A program made the position numbers and the translations under genes. A DNA stretch of 57,599 nucleotides from an uncultured Victivallales bacterium. GTDB lineage: Bacteria > Verrucomicrobiota > Lentisphaeria > Oligosphaerales > JAFGRS01. How positions within the stretch are numbered: the stretch's first letter is position 1; every line of letters begins with the position of its first letter. The stretch spans positions 1 to 57,599 of the forward strand of contig CAILUI010000078.1 in NCBI GenBank assembly GCA_903837355.1, in the 5' to 3' direction. The notes below the pieces were generated by a model that saw only the letters and a program-made list of their open reading frames with translations, was not told the DNA's origin and searched no databases. Positions 35,025 through 42,860 of the stretch are shown here, piece after piece.

Positions 35025-37052
35025 ATGGCCTTTTCATACATGCTGCGCGTGACGATCGCCCCCGGATTCCATGAAACGGAAAAGGTGGAGCCCCTGCTGC
35101 GCTTCTGTCAGCAGGCCGCGATCGACGATGTGATGTTCTTCACCAGTTGCGGCGAACTGGATCAGGGGCACCCGACCCTTGCCGAACTGCGGCCCTGGCT
35201 GGAAACGATCGGCAGAGTCGGGGCGACCCTCCAGACCATCGGCGTCTCGACCTCGATCAACCCGTTGACGACCCTCCGCCACAGTGATCACGGACGCATG
35301 CTCAAGCCCGGGCAGTCCTTCGAGTGCATGGTCGACAGTCGCGGCTTGCAGTCAGAGGTGACCCCGTGTCCGCTGTGTCCGGAGTTCGGGACGTACCTGG
35401 CGGCGGTGTTCGCCCTCTACGCCAGCGCCAAGCCCGCCACCCTCTGGGTTGAGGACGACTTCCGCTTGCACAACCACGTGCCGCTCGACTATGGCGGCTG
35501 CTTCTGCGAGCGGCACCTGGCCGAGTACTCGAAGCGGGCCGGCCGGCGGCTGACGCGCGCCGAGTTCGTCAGCGCCATGCTGGCTCCCGGCGAGCCGCAC
35601 CCGTACCGGACAGTCTGGTTGGATGTGGCCCGCGATGCCATGGTGGCCCTGGCCGCCAGAATCGGCAGCGCGGTGCACGCGGTCTCGCCGACGACGCGGG
35701 TGGGCCTGATGAGCAGCCACCCGATGGTGCACTGCTCTGAAGCCCGCGACTGGCGCGGTATCCTCATGGGCCTGGCGGGACCGCACCACGCACCCGTGCT
35801 GCGGCCGCACCTGCCGGCCTATCGCGAACCGCCGGCCCCGAGCTACCTCATCGCCTTCAATGAGGTGGCCCGGCAAGCCCGGGCCCTCATTCCGGTCACG
35901 ACGGAGTGTTACCCTGAACTCGAGAATTACCCGCATTCGCGGTTCACAAAGTCGCGCGCCTTCTCCAGCTTCCAGATCACCTCGTCCCTGGCCCTGGGGG
36001 TCCGCGGCATCACCCTGAACATCTTTGACATGATGGGCAACGGGGTCCAGGCTGGCCAGGGCTATGAGGCCATGCTCGCCGAGATCAAGCCCTTCGGCGC
36101 GGCGGTGGCCGAACTGGGGCTGGAGTCCATGACGCCGCAGGGGATCCAGATCCCCGTCTGCCCAACCTCGTCGTACACGCTGCACACCGAGAGGGGCGAG
36201 CGCATCGAAGAGGTCTACCCGGCAGAAAGCCTCTGGTCCGGGATCCTCTCGAGTTACGGGATCGCGAATGCGTTCTGCGCGGCCGCTCCGCAGCAGCTTG
36301 AGCAGGGCTGCGTGGCGGTGTCCGGCCAGTACTTCCGCAACCTGGCCGCGGCAGCGATCACGTCCCTCTTCGAGCGCCACCTCGTCATCCTCGACGGCGA
36401 AGCCGCACAGACGTTGCTGGACCTGGGCCTCGGTGAGCTGGCAGGGCTGCAGCGCGCCCGTTGGCAACCCCTCAACCGCGGCCGCCATGCCTACGAACAG
36501 GTCTGCGATGGCGAACTCTACTGCGGCTTTTCGGAAGCCCGCCTGTCGCTGCAGGAGACCGGCTGCGAGTTCCTCGATATCGACTACCGGCAGGCGCCCG
36601 CGCTGAAGACTCAGGCCAGGAACCCGGCGGGCGAGGTCGTGGCGCCCGGAATCGCCGTCGTCAACCACCGCGTCCTGATCTTCCCCTATGGCCGCTATGG
36701 CGCGGGCCCGGCCCTGTACCTGCAACCGGTACGACAGGCGATCACCCAGGCGGTGCTGCGCGCCCTGCCGCCGCCGCAGACCCCCTTCTTCGTGGTCGGG
36801 GAACCGTACGTCTCGTTGTACGTTTTCCGGTCGACGGCTGACCGCCGGATGGTGTGGTACCTCACCAACGCCAGCCTGGACGACGTGTCGGAGCTCACCG
36901 TCTGCTGTCCCGGACTCCGCATCACCGACGTGCTGGAGATCAGCCGGCGCGGACGGGCCAAGGCCGAACTGGCACCGTGTGGCGACAGCGTCGTGCTCAG
37001 GACTGGCCTGCGGGGGCTGGAGTCCAAAGCCCTCGTCTTCTCCGATCTCTGA
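35025..37052 (+). CDS. Barrel-type glycosidase-like protein of unknown specificity
   Basis: 675 residues, no signal peptide. The N-terminal two thirds look like a TIM barrel of the GH42/beta-galactosidase-like type: FHETEKVEPLLRFCQQAAIDDVMFF, ATLWVEDDFRLHNH (acidic pair at a strand end), CFCERHLAEYSKRAGR, VGLMSSHPMVHC and VTTECYPELENY (possible second Glu). The C-terminal third is beta-rich with RRMVWYLTNASLDDVSEL. I do not recognise a named family. The ATG at 35025 follows GGAG. It is 45 bp after the MFS gene on the same strand, so it is probably the third gene of a fucosidase-transporter-glycosidase operon. Convergent with the PIN toxin gene. Confidence 0.6.
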   Translation: MAFSYMLRVTIAPGFHETEKVEPLLRFCQQAAIDDVMFFTSCGELDQGHPTLAELRPWLETIGRVGATLQTIGVSTSINPLTTLRHSDHGRMLKPGQSFECMVDSRGLQSEVTPCPLCPEFGTYLAAVFALYASAKPATLWVEDDFRLHNHVPLDYGGCFCERHLAEYSKRAGRRLTRAEFVSAMLAPGEPHPYRTVWLDVARDAMVALAARIGSAVHAVSPTTRVGLMSSHPMVHCSEARDWRGILMGLAGPHHAPVLRPHLPAYREPPAPSYLIAFNEVARQARALIPVTTECYPELENYPHSRFTKSRAFSSFQITSSLALGVRGITLNIFDMMGNGVQAGQGYEAMLAEIKPFGAAVAELGLESMTPQGIQIPVCPTSSYTLHTERGERIEEVYPAESLWSGILSSYGIANAFCAAAPQQLEQGCVAVSGQYFRNLAAAAITSLFERHLVILDGEAAQTLLDLGLGELAGLQRARWQPLNRGRHAYEQVCDGELYCGFSEARLSLQETGCEFLDIDYRQAPALKTQARNPAGEVVAPGIAVVNHRVLIFPYGRYGAGPALYLQPVRQAITQAVLRALPPPQTPFFVVGEPYVSLYVFRSTADRRMVWYLTNASLDDVSELTVCCPGLRITDVLEISRRGRAKAELAPCGDSVVLRTGLRGLESKALVFSDL

Positions 37053-37059
37053 GCGGGCG

Positions 37060-37476
37060 CTAACCCTCCACGTCTCCCTCCAACAGGCAGACCTGCGGCA
37101 GCCCACGCGCTGCCCTCTCGAAAGTGACCATGGCCGCGACCTTCGCGCGCCGGTACTGCTGGTGAATGAGGCGGTCTACGAACCCGGGCTTGGCTGAAGC
37201 CAGGCGTGGTGTCTCCAGCACCTCCGCGGCTTCGCCGCAGGCGACTACGTCGCCGCTCCTGAAGAACAGCGCCAGTTGCCGCAACGCCTCGACCTTGGGC
37301 ACCCCGTAGTGGTGCTGAAGCGCGAAGTACACCTCACTCGCCACCAGGTCGGAAATGACGACCGCGGTGCCCGCGGCCTGGGTCTCGCGCAACCAGCGGA
37401 TGGCGGCGCGAGCCTGCGCCGTGGGTTCCCCGGTCAGCAACCGCAAGACCACAGAGGTGTCCAGGCCGAAGCTCAC
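37060..37476 (-). CDS. PIN-domain toxin (VapC-like)
   Basis: 138-residue predicted ribonuclease toxin. Acidic residues are in FGLDTSVVLRLL (Asp), SDLVASEVYFAL (Glu) and PGFVDRLIHQQYRRAK (Asp); the final Asp is less clear and the tail (FERAARGLPQV) fits a short PIN domain. It starts with GTG at 37476 overlapping the antitoxin stop (GTGA), so toxin translation depends on the antitoxin cistron. Convergent with the barrel-type gene, 7 bp apart. Confidence 0.85.
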   Translation of the reverse strand: MSFGLDTSVVLRLLTGEPTAQARAAIRWLRETQAAGTAVVISDLVASEVYFALQHHYGVPKVEALRQLALFFRSGDVVACGEAAEVLETPRLASAKPGFVDRLIHQQYRRAKVAAMVTFERAARGLPQVCLLEGDVEG

Positions 37477-37769
37477 GGCCCCCGCCCCTCCTGCGCCCGG
37501 CCGCGCGCGATGCTCTGCCGGATGGACTCCAGGTCGTGCCGACCCTCGGCGTTGACCGCGTACCGGCGCAAGGCGCCAAACCACGGCGGTACGGGCTGGC
37601 CATCGATCTGGCCAGGCTCGTCGATGGCGTCCGCGTCCGCTCGCCCGCCGTCGCCAACCCAACCACGAAAGAGGCCGACCGTAACGTCACGTACGGACCG
37701 CCCTTCCATGGCACTCCTCGCCTTGACCTGGCGGTAGATCTCGTCCGGGATATCGATGGTCGTCTTCAT
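37473..37769 (-). CDS. Ribbon-helix-helix-type antitoxin of the PIN toxin
   Basis: 98 residues beginning MKTTIDIPDEIYRQVKARSAMEGRSVRDV, a classic ribbon-helix-helix DNA-binding N-terminus (VapB-like). The Trp/Pro/Arg-containing C-terminal tail (PPWFGALRRYAVNAEGRHDLESI) would block the toxin. I chose the ATG at 37769 and not the one 18 bp upstream because a near-consensus promoter ends 7 nt before it and the earlier ATG would fall inside the transcript start region. It overlaps the toxin gene by 4 nt. The pair is a type II toxin-antitoxin module. Confidence 0.85.
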   Translation of the reverse strand: MKTTIDIPDEIYRQVKARSAMEGRSVRDVTVGLFRGWVGDGGRADADAIDEPGQIDGQPVPPWFGALRRYAVNAEGRHDLESIRQSIARGRAQEGRGP

Positions 37770-37776
37770 ACCATGC

Positions 37777-37806
37777 AATATAACCATATTTATGGTAACC
37801 TGTCAA
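37777..37806 (-). promoter_or_regulatory. Near-consensus promoter with embedded operator for the PIN toxin-antitoxin pair
   Basis: TTGACA (37806-37801), an 18-nt spacer and TATATT (37782-37777). The spacer contains the inverted repeat ACCATA-AA-TATGGT (37796-37783), well placed for autorepression by the antitoxin. Only 7 nt separate the -10 from the ATG, so the mRNA should be leaderless. Confidence 0.75.
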
Positions 37807-38244
37807 GGCACGTCAGGCCGGCTGGCGATGACGCCCGCCGAGCCTGGGTTGAGGGTCCCCATTGTCCGTAGCCCTGTGATACCAGTTTGCCGTCCGTGGT
37901 AAAGCAATGGCCCGCATCGGCACCGCATTCTGCTCCAACTCTGGGCCCGCACTGGAGCGCCCACGGCCTCGTGGGCATGGCCGCGGGGGCGTTCGCCCCT
38001 GGGGCCGCGGCCGCTCCAGCAATGCTCTGCGGTTGGTGTGCATGTGGTATGAAACAAGAGCTCGCGGGGTGCAGGGCACCCGTGGACGCTCGCGCTCCAG
38101 CGGCGATCCGATGTTTCGCTCTGACATGATCGGGCGGACACTGCGCCCCGCGGGGGCTGACGGGGCGACCTAGGTGCACCGGGGCCGGTGCGTCGTCCGC
38201 CTATTCCATGGGTGTACGGCACAACGGATCTTGCGGACGTTACA
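37807..38244. other. Intergenic region without a supported gene
   Basis: About 440 bp between the antitoxin promoter and the PKD-protein stop. Open frames here have low-complexity, Ala/Arg/Pro-rich translations with no family resemblance and no ribosome binding sites. Several GC-rich inverted repeats are visible, for example GGCCGCGGGGGCG...CCCCTGGGGCCGCGGCC near 37978-38010. I see no gene, RNA or promoter that I can support. Confidence 0.5.
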
Positions 38245-40740
38245 CTACCGCGGCGCCAGTTGCCAGGTGTAGGTCCGGCCGTTCGTGCGCGGGTCGGAGT
38301 TGTCCGACGCCGAGAGGTAAAGGGCGTTGATCCAGTGCGAGAACCGGCCCTGGCCGGCCGTGCGGATGTCGGCGTGCACCGCGTGTGCCGGGCCGAGTTC
38401 CTTGCCGTCCTCGAAAAGCTGGAGCGTCGAAGGCGGCGCGTCCTTAACGCCATCGCCGACGGCGCGTGCCCCGAGTGGCGCGATGAAGCAGTGGCCGATC
38501 TCCGGCTGGATGCGACTGGGGCAGAGGGTGCCACGCTGGGATAGCAGGTAGCCATACCCGTCCGGATCGGTCACCGACACGAAGCCGGTCGGCACCGCCG
38601 CGTCCGCGGCCGCGCTCGCCGTGGGAGTCTTGGCGACCCAGTCGAAACCGTCGAGATTGAGCCCGGTACCGTCGCCATTCTCCAGGCGCAGGCGGTGGGT
38701 GCCCTGGGTCAGGCGCAGCGCCAGCGGCCGCTCGTCCGGGCCGCGGTTCGCCGTCACGCCCCAGTTGTCGACCAGATTGGAGCCGTAGCCGCGGGTCGAG
38801 GGGAAGCGTAGCGCGGGCTGCGGCTGGCCATCGACCGTGAAGCTGCGCGTCGCCGCGTCGGGCGTCGCGTAGCGGATGAGCAGGAAGTACTCGTCGGTGC
38901 GGGGCACCTCGACCTCCCACTCCAGCCAATGCCCGGCGCTGTTCCAGTGCGACAGGGATGCCCCCGAGGCCCCGAGCTTGTCGGTACGGACGTGGATGGT
39001 ACCCCCGCCCTCGCCGACGAAGCCCTCGGCCTCCGTCCGCGAGATCAGGCCCCACTGCTGCAGCCCCAGGTCGCCCGGCGAGAGTGGCAGGGAGACGTTG
39101 CGCGTCAGCGTCTGCCGGTTCCCCTGCTCATCGGCCACCGTCAGCGCCACGCGCACGCTGCCGCTGCGCTCGAACTCGCGGGTGACGGTCACCCCCGCCG
39201 CGGCCGTCCCGTCGATGTCCCAGGTCCACGAGGTCACCTTGCCGACGGCCGAGACCGAACGCGTCCCGTCGCCGCGCAGGCGCGACCCGCCCGCGGTCCG
39301 CTCGACGCTGATGTCGGCCGCCGCCAGGATCGGGTTCAGCAGGTTGATGCGGGCGTAGCACAGGCCCGGCTGCTCGTTGGTCTGGCCCAGCACATCAAGG
39401 TAACGGGAGGGAGCCGAGCCGCCGCGCCAGCTCGCGGTGATGAACTCCCTGAAGGGATACTCCAGCGGCACCGGCACGGGCTCGCCGGCTTCGCCGTCGG
39501 CCAGAATCTCCAGGATCCGGTTGCCGGCGACGACCTTGCCGGCGGCGTCGACGCCGTTGGCGTAGTAGAACACGAGCAGACGCCCGTCCGCAAGCGCGTG
39601 GAAGCGCGCCGCCCCCACCACCTCGCCCGGCGCGTCCTCGGCACTCCTGAGCAGAGCCTTGCGAACCACAATCTTGCCGGCCCGCAACACGGCGTAGCCG
39701 AGCGTGTCGCTCTGCTTCTCGGTCGGGTAGAAGGTCTCGCGCAAGCGCTCATCCAGAGCCCGCTCCCGCCACAGCAGATGCACCGCACCGTCCGCGGCCA
39801 CCCACAGGTCGCAAGGCATGACCCCACCGCAGGTCTTCTCCCGGCTGGCGACCTCGATCCAGTCGCCGAAGCCGCCCTTGGTGATGTCCGGGCACCAGGC
39901 GAAGAAGAGTCGACGGAAATCGTAGTCCCAGTTCTGCCCGGTGATCGCCTTCTTCGCCTCGCGCCAGGCCGAGTTCGGCTCGACGATGTCACTCACCCCG
40001 AGGAAGTAGACAGCGCGGTCGCGCAAGGCCACGGCCGGGTAGCACAGCCGCACCGGCTGCGGCGTCTCATACTCGGCGCCCCAGGGCCAGGTGATCCGGC
40101 CGCGTGCCGACCAGGTGCCGGTACGGTCGTAGAAGGACCACTCCGCATGGTCGTAGCCGATGTTCTGCAGGAGGATGAACTCACGGTTGGGGCCATCCAC
40201 CGCAAAACTGCGGTAGGAGTGCTCGGTGAACGCCGGCGTCCCTTCCCAAACCGGGCGCAGCGTCTTGCCGGCAGCCTTGGGGTCAGCGGCACTGATCTCG
40301 AGAATCTGCGGCTCGGCGGGACCGTTGTAGGTGTTCGGCTCGGTCAGCGTCGGGTTTACCGAAAGCAGCAGCCGCCCGTCGGGGAAACACCCCAACGGAC
40401 AGGGCTCACGAGTGCGGCCCGTGGGATCGGCCTGCTGCAAGCTCCAGCCCTCAGCCCCGCTCTGGAACAGCAGCCAGCGCACGTTGTTCAGCGGCTTGAC
40501 GTCCTTCAACGTCTCCAGGCCGCTGGCGAAGACCTCCTCGCCCAGGCGCACGATGCAGCTCGAGGCATTGCCCCAGAGCGGCCCAGAGCCGTTGTTGGCC
40601 GGCGCGAAGGTGTAGACGACGTCCTCGGCCTCCACCGCGGGCAGCAGTCGCGGCGCCGGGACGGGCTGGGCCAGAGCGGGCGTCACCGCCGCGCCGAGGA
40701 GGGCAGCGGTAACACCGCAGAAACGATGGAGTATGAGCAC
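38245..40740 (-). CDS. Secreted multidomain protein with PKD and CBM-like domains
   Basis: 831 residues with a signal peptide (VTAALLGAAVTPALAQP). The N-terminal ~470 residues look like a propeller of neuraminidase/BNR type (VYTFAPANNGSGPLW, FPDGRLLLSVN, DLWVAADGAVHLLWRE, HALADGRLLVFYYANG). A PKD domain follows (~495-575, GKVTSWTWDIDGTAAAG). A CBM6/35-like module (~600-715, SAGHWLEWEVEVPRTDEYFLL and GTHRLRLENGDGTGLNLDGF) leads to a C-terminal beta region. The start is GTG at 40740 behind AGGAGACC. It is the last gene of a minus-strand run of secreted glycan proteins, 39 bp after the GH71/99-like gene. Likely a glycan-binding or sialidase-fold protein; catalytic residues not identified. Confidence 0.72.
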   Translation of the reverse strand: MLILHRFCGVTAALLGAAVTPALAQPVPAPRLLPAVEAEDVVYTFAPANNGSGPLWGNASSCIVRLGEEVFASGLETLKDVKPLNNVRWLLFQSGAEGWSLQQADPTGRTREPCPLGCFPDGRLLLSVNPTLTEPNTYNGPAEPQILEISAADPKAAGKTLRPVWEGTPAFTEHSYRSFAVDGPNREFILLQNIGYDHAEWSFYDRTGTWSARGRITWPWGAEYETPQPVRLCYPAVALRDRAVYFLGVSDIVEPNSAWREAKKAITGQNWDYDFRRLFFAWCPDITKGGFGDWIEVASREKTCGGVMPCDLWVAADGAVHLLWRERALDERLRETFYPTEKQSDTLGYAVLRAGKIVVRKALLRSAEDAPGEVVGAARFHALADGRLLVFYYANGVDAAGKVVAGNRILEILADGEAGEPVPVPLEYPFREFITASWRGGSAPSRYLDVLGQTNEQPGLCYARINLLNPILAAADISVERTAGGSRLRGDGTRSVSAVGKVTSWTWDIDGTAAAGVTVTREFERSGSVRVALTVADEQGNRQTLTRNVSLPLSPGDLGLQQWGLISRTEAEGFVGEGGGTIHVRTDKLGASGASLSHWNSAGHWLEWEVEVPRTDEYFLLIRYATPDAATRSFTVDGQPQPALRFPSTRGYGSNLVDNWGVTANRGPDERPLALRLTQGTHRLRLENGDGTGLNLDGFDWVAKTPTASAAADAAVPTGFVSVTDPDGYGYLLSQRGTLCPSRIQPEIGHCFIAPLGARAVGDGVKDAPPSTLQLFEDGKELGPAHAVHADIRTAGQGRFSHWINALYLSASDNSDPRTNGRTYTWQLAPR

Positions 40741-40779
40741 GGTGGTTGGTCTCCTGCGACACCTGAGGACACGCTGGGC

Positions 40780-42555
40780 CTACTCCCCCTGGTAACGGTA
40801 GCGGAACCGCCCCGCCGGGGCGGCGTCGCCACTGACGTAGGTGTCCATAATGTCACCCGGCTTCTGAGCGTTGTCGATCCACTTGAAGTCGAGCGCCACC
40901 TGGCTGCTACCGACCGCCAGCCCGAGCGCGGCGCGCGGAATCACCAGGTGCAACTGCTTGCCCACGACCCGGAACTCCACCTTCGCCACTTTACGCCAGC
41001 GCCAGCCGCCCTCGCTCTGCTCCAGCCAGGTGCTGCCCGTGCCGTCGACCGTGCGGTTGACGATGAACGTATAGCCTTCCCAGTTCGGCGCCCCGGCGGG
41101 GCCGGTGCTGAGCAGCAGCCACATCCAGTTGGGATCGGTGCAGGGCGTGATCGGCTCGCGGGTCTCGGCGTAGAAGGCCACGGTCTCGGCGTCGCGGGCG
41201 ACCTTCAGGCTGACCAGGTCGTTCCGGCCTGTCCGGTTGCTGTAGTGCGTCCCCGCCGCACCGTCGCAGTCGCGAACGAGGGCGCTGCCCGCCGGCGCCC
41301 GGAACTCCGGTGCGACCGCCTGCCACTGGGCAAAGCCGTCGGCGAGCTTGATGGACTGCGGTGCGGAGGCCGCTGGCAGCGGCGGCACCCCCTTGAATCG
41401 GCGCACGTTGCTCACCAGTTGCCAGTAGTAGTTGTCGGCGTGGCCGCAGTTGGCCGGCTCGATATCGCGGCTGTACTCCTGGGTGAACTGGTCGACGAAC
41501 ACCAGCGGCTCGTCCGGCTTGCCCCAGCGCCCGGCAATCCACTCATTCCAGCCCGTCACCATCACGAAGGGCGGATCCAACTCGAAGGCGCGTTGCCACT
41601 GCTCCGCGTGGTTGTAACCATGATTCACCGCGTCCGGCCCCGTCTCCACCTTGCCCTTGTGGAAGCTGCGACCACGGGCGTCGCCGTTGCTCATGTTGGT
41701 GACCTTGCCGTCCGCCTGCCGCAGGTTCTGGGCCACGGCCACGTTCACTTGCTCCGCCTTGGTGGGATCATCGGTGTAGCCATACGGCTGCGGGTAGGTG
41801 GCTTCCCAGTGCCAGGCGTAGGAGGTGTTCACCAACTCGAAGGGCCAGTGCGCCCGGCGCAGCGTGAAGAAGTCCCGCACCGCCGGACTCGCGGCCGCCG
41901 GATCGCAGATGAGCAGCGGCTTGCCCTGCCACTGGAACCAGAGCTCCCGGTAGAGGCCGGGCTGGTACAGATCGCGGTAGAGCTCATCCGCCGTCTTGCC
42001 GGCTTCGGTGTTCACCATGAAGACGATCTGCGGGGTGCGACCGCCCTCGCGGCGGACCTCCGTAAAGACCTCGCAGAGCTTCATGTAGACAGTGCGGTAG
42101 GTCACCGCGTTGGTAGTGTCGAAGATGAGGGTGTCGATGCCGGCGTCCGCCAGCAGGTGGGCATGGCGGCGCAGCACCCAGGGATCCTCGCTGAGGTAGT
42201 AACCGTAGAGCGGCTCCCCCCAGTAGTGGTACATGCCGATCGGTCCCCACAGCGGCGATTGCGGTTTCTGCAGGGCGGCGGGATCGGCCGCCAGGATCTT
42301 GTCGATGTCGTACGGGCCCTCGGCAGCATTCGGGTTCTTGCCGCCGCGGTTGTCGTGCCAGAGAAAGTAGAAGATACCCACGAAGCGCCCTGGCCGCGGC
42401 GGGCCTACCTCCGCCGCGGTGGGCAGGCGGCGACCCAGGGCATCCGTCGCCGGCCAGGAGGTGCAGGGGTTGCTGCCCGCAGGCTCGGCGCCAGCCGCCA
42501 GACTGGCCGCCCCGAGCAGGCAGACACCGCCGAGAAGAGAAGGACCGAAAATCAT
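40780..42555 (-). CDS. Secreted GH71/GH99-like glycosidase with C-terminal beta-domain
   Basis: 591 residues, signal peptide MIFGPSLLGGVCLLGAASLAAG. The barrel contains VGIFYFLWHDNRGGKNP, MYHYWGEPLYGYYLSEDPWVLRRHAHLLADAGIDTL and the catalytic-type motif VTGWNEWIAGRWG near residue 340; the E of WNEW is a candidate catalytic residue. GH71/99 enzymes cut alpha-1,3-glucan or endo-alpha-mannan, but this branch is uncharacterised as far as I can tell. Residues ~420-591 form a CBM9-like beta-domain (DRDAETVAFYAETR-like block, FIVNRTVDGTGSTWLEQ, ALDFKWIDNAQKPGD). The ATG at 42555 lies downstream of three iterated hairpins. The next gene follows after 39 bp, so the two are probably one transcript. Confidence 0.78.
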   Translation of the reverse strand: MIFGPSLLGGVCLLGAASLAAGAEPAGSNPCTSWPATDALGRRLPTAAEVGPPRPGRFVGIFYFLWHDNRGGKNPNAAEGPYDIDKILAADPAALQKPQSPLWGPIGMYHYWGEPLYGYYLSEDPWVLRRHAHLLADAGIDTLIFDTTNAVTYRTVYMKLCEVFTEVRREGGRTPQIVFMVNTEAGKTADELYRDLYQPGLYRELWFQWQGKPLLICDPAAASPAVRDFFTLRRAHWPFELVNTSYAWHWEATYPQPYGYTDDPTKAEQVNVAVAQNLRQADGKVTNMSNGDARGRSFHKGKVETGPDAVNHGYNHAEQWQRAFELDPPFVMVTGWNEWIAGRWGKPDEPLVFVDQFTQEYSRDIEPANCGHADNYYWQLVSNVRRFKGVPPLPAASAPQSIKLADGFAQWQAVAPEFRAPAGSALVRDCDGAAGTHYSNRTGRNDLVSLKVARDAETVAFYAETREPITPCTDPNWMWLLLSTGPAGAPNWEGYTFIVNRTVDGTGSTWLEQSEGGWRWRKVAKVEFRVVGKQLHLVIPRAALGLAVGSSQVALDFKWIDNAQKPGDIMDTYVSGDAAPAGRFRYRYQGE

Positions 42556-42741
42556 GGTGTGCCCCTTGGTTCGCCCGACAGACACAGACTCAACGCCGTC
42601 CACTGACGAGAACCGTCCCAGGCGGAACTACGGAAAGATGGCGCCTGGGAGCGCGATGCGCAACACGGCGCCGCCCGAGTCGGCCATGGAAAGGCGCCCG
42701 GCCCGCCGCATCTTTCTGGAGAGGCGCCCGGCCGCGGGCGC

Positions 42742-42851
42742 GCGGCGGAGGCCCGCCGCATCTCCATTGTCTTCTGGGGCGGCGGAGGCCCGCCGCATCT
42801 CCATTGTCTTCTGGGGCGGCGGAGGCCCGCCGCATCTCCATTGTCTTCTGG
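42742..42851. repeat. 37-bp tandem repeat (about 3 copies) of hairpin units
   Basis: Units beginning CGCCGCATCTCCATTGTCTT start at 42754, 42791 and 42828, an exact 37-bp period. Each junction contains the hairpin GCGGCGG-AGGC-CCGCCGC. The array fills the gap between the galactosidase-like stop (42861) and the start of the next minus-strand gene (42555), together with two GGCGCCCGGCC motifs at about 42690-42730. Confidence 0.88.
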
Positions 42852-42860
42852 CCGCCGCAC

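Noticed and set aside
37790..38179. 129-codon minus-strand open frame upstream of the antitoxin
   Set aside because: Ala/Pro/Arg-rich translation, overlaps the toxin-antitoxin promoter, no ribosome binding site.
38929..42606. 1225-codon plus-strand open frame over the PKD and GH71/99-like genes
   Set aside because: Spans two real minus-strand genes with signal peptides and ribosome binding sites; its translation is Arg/Gln/His-rich noise.
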